Source: Bordetella parapertussis
Lineage (GTDB): Bacteria; Pseudomonadota; Gammaproteobacteria; Burkholderiales; Burkholderiaceae_C
DNA length: 7,176 bases
Direction: 5' to 3'
Assembly (NCBI GenBank): GCA_945871945.1
Contig: CAMBXY010000073.1
Span: forward strand, 1 to 7,176
Position numbers and translations under genes: made by a program. Below the pieces are notes generated by a model, which saw only the letters and a list, made by a program, of their open reading frames with translations, was not told the origin of the DNA and ran no database searches. Positions 5,817 to 7,176 of this stretch are shown here, piece by piece (position 1 is the first letter of the stretch; every line of letters starts with the position of its first letter).

Positions 5817-7176
5817 TTAGTGACTCTTGGCTATAGCCTTTGGGCGCTCACGGGTTGCCGCAAATAAAATGAGTATGGAAATACAAATTGCCCATAGAGG
5901 CATAAGCCCCCAACGGCCTGCCCATTGCGCAAACCATGTCACTCGCCCATCACTGGCAGGCACACTTCCCACCAATACGGTTTTTGTATAGGGTTTGGCA
6001 ACCGCTTGAATTGTTCCGACCGAATCAATAATGGCTGTGCCGCCTGAATTGGTAGCTCTGACTGTGGGACGGTTCAGTTCTATGCTTCGCATACGTGCAA
6101 TATTCAAGTGCTGTGGCACCACCACCGTGTTGCCAAACCAAGCAATATTGCTCATATTCACCAAGACTGTTGGCAGTTTTTTTTCTCCATGGGTGAAACG
6201 CTGAGCTAACTCTTCGCCGAACAAATCTTCATAACAAATCTGAATCGCCAAATTTTGATTGTTCCAAATAAAGGGCTGTGGCCTTAGGGGACCGCGTATA
6301 AAGTCGGTGATGCCAAAGTTCACCAGTTTGTTAAACCATTTAAAGTAGCTTGGTACAAATTCTCCAAACGGCACCAAATGCTGTTTGTTGTAAAGATACT
6401 CATCTGCATTCGCCTGTAGAGCGATGGCTGAATTGCCAAAGCCCAGCTTTTCTTTGAATGTGGGAATGCCAACAATGACCGCCTGTTTCCCAGATGAGAA
6501 ATGTGTTTTTAATTTGTCCCACGCTTGATCGGGTATGTCTTTTTGAAGATAGGCTATGGCCGTCTCTGGCATCACCACTAAATCTGTTTTTGCTTGTAGG
6601 GCTTGGTCAACATACCAAGTGACTGCTTCTTGCTTGAGTGGACTGTATTTCAATTCTTGCGGAATGTTTCCCTGCAACAAACTCACGCTGAAGCTGGATT
6701 GAACATCTGTGGTTGTCGATAACTTCCAAGGAAGCAACATTACAGATATGCCTGTCAGCGCAATGGCTGCGCTGATATATTTTCGATTTTTTGTTTTTTG
6801 TTGAAACTTCTCGATGCTTGAACTAAAGCTCGCCGCCAAAAAGGCAGCCACCCAACAAATGCCATATACACCTACCCATGGCGCCAATATCACCAAGACA
6901 CTGTCAATATGCGCATACCCAATAGCGCCCCAAGGAAATCCCGTGAAAAATTCCGCTCTGGCTATTTCAGCCAATGTCCAGCAGGTAGCGAACAATACGC
7001 CACCGAGCCATGGATTTGCATGCTTAAACTTAAAGTACAAACTGATGGTGAGCGCATAGTAAATGGCCAATCCGCCACACAGCAAAACAATGGCAAGCAG
7101 CGTTAATGAAGCGGGTAATCCGCCAAAATCATGCATAGATATGTACAACCACCAAACGCTGGCTATCAACCAGCTG
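5817..7176 (-). CDS. lnt: Apolipoprotein N-acyltransferase (5' end outside window)
   Basis: Lnt transfers an acyl chain from phospholipid to the N-terminal cysteine of apolipoproteins at the periplasmic face of the inner membrane, the last step of lipoprotein maturation. About 452 codons are visible. The full protein is usually a little over 500 residues, so the first one or two membrane helices are cut off. The frame stays open to 7176, and the TTG at 7169 is an internal leucine. Several hydrophobic segments precede a nitrilase-type domain. Counting from the codon at 7169, these lie near 20-45, 55-70, 90-115 and 132-148, and the domain spans about 160-405. The triad corresponding to E. coli Glu267, Lys335 and Cys387 is present: Glu202 in VVMPETAIA, Lys262 in NKQHLVPFGEF and Cys312 in IQICYEDLFGEE. 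A last membrane helix (about 420-438) and a basic tail follow. It is the first gene of the operon visible here; genes upstream are unseen. Confidence 0.95.
   Translation of the reverse strand, partial: SWLIASVWWLYISMHDFGGLPASLTLLAIVLLCGGLAIYYALTISLYFKFKHANPWLGGVLFATCWTLAEIARAEFFTGFPWGAIGYAHIDSVLVILAPWVGVYGICWVAAFLAASFSSSIEKFQQKTKNRKYISAAIALTGISVMLLPWKLSTTTDVQSSFSVSLLQGNIPQELKYSPLKQEAVTWYVDQALQAKTDLVVMPETAIAYLQKDIPDQAWDKLKTHFSSGKQAVIVGIPTFKEKLGFGNSAIALQANADEYLYNKQHLVPFGEFVPSYFKWFNKLVNFGITDFIRGPLRPQPFIWNNQNLAIQICYEDLFGEELAQRFTHGEKKLPTVLVNMSNIAWFGNTVVVPQHLNIARMRSIELNRPTVRATNSGGTAIIDSVGTIQAVAKPYTKTVLVGSVPASDGRVTWFAQWAGRWGLMPLWAICISILILFAATRERPKAIAKSH

Noticed and set aside
7167..7169. TTG at 7169 as the lnt start
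   Set aside because: The frame continues to the window edge with Lnt-like residues, and the protein would be short of its N-terminal membrane helices.

Overview
The window is a gene-dense piece of a bacterial chromosome, most likely from a betaproteobacterium of the order Burkholderiales. Reasons: the two-subunit glycyl-tRNA synthetase (separate alpha and beta chains); the gene order lnt-glyQ-glyS-gmhB-plsC-YgjP-like, which I recall as typical of Burkholderiales (Comamonadaceae and Polynucleobacter-like genomes); and GmhB and Lnt, which imply a Gram-negative lipopolysaccharide outer membrane. By eye the base composition is below 50% G+C, low for many Comamonadaceae. That would fit a freshwater lineage with a low-GC genome, but the genus cannot be fixed from the sequence alone.

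Layout. Positions 1-557 (+ strand) hold the 3' part of an MBL-fold metallohydrolase gene whose start lies outside the window. Everything else is on the minus strand and reads from right to left: lnt (5' end cut at 7176), glyQ, glyS, gmhB, plsC and a YgjP-like metallopeptidase gene ending at 526. The gaps along this series are 23, 1, 12, -1 and 3 nt, so it is almost certainly one transcription unit with its promoter beyond the right edge. The MBL gene and the metallopeptidase gene converge and overlap tail to tail by 32 bp, with a small hairpin inside the overlap. No non-coding stretch exceeds 23 bp. I see no RNA gene, mobile element, CRISPR array or attachment site.

How the genes relate. Three of the six operon genes serve the envelope: Lnt finishes lipoprotein acylation, GmhB makes an intermediate of the LPS heptose, and PlsC makes phosphatidic acid for phospholipids. 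GlyQ and GlyS charge tRNA-Gly. The YgjP-like protein is a probable zinc metallopeptidase of uncertain substrate. All key catalytic residues that fall inside the window appear intact.

This is mostly an ordinary housekeeping region, and I found no convincing undescribed system. The points most worth a second look are a possible sliding-clamp-binding peptide at the N-terminus of the YgjP-like protein, the overlapping convergent gene ends with their hairpin, the near-identical stop/start junctions at two places in the operon, and the leader of glyQ, which has no ribosome-binding site.
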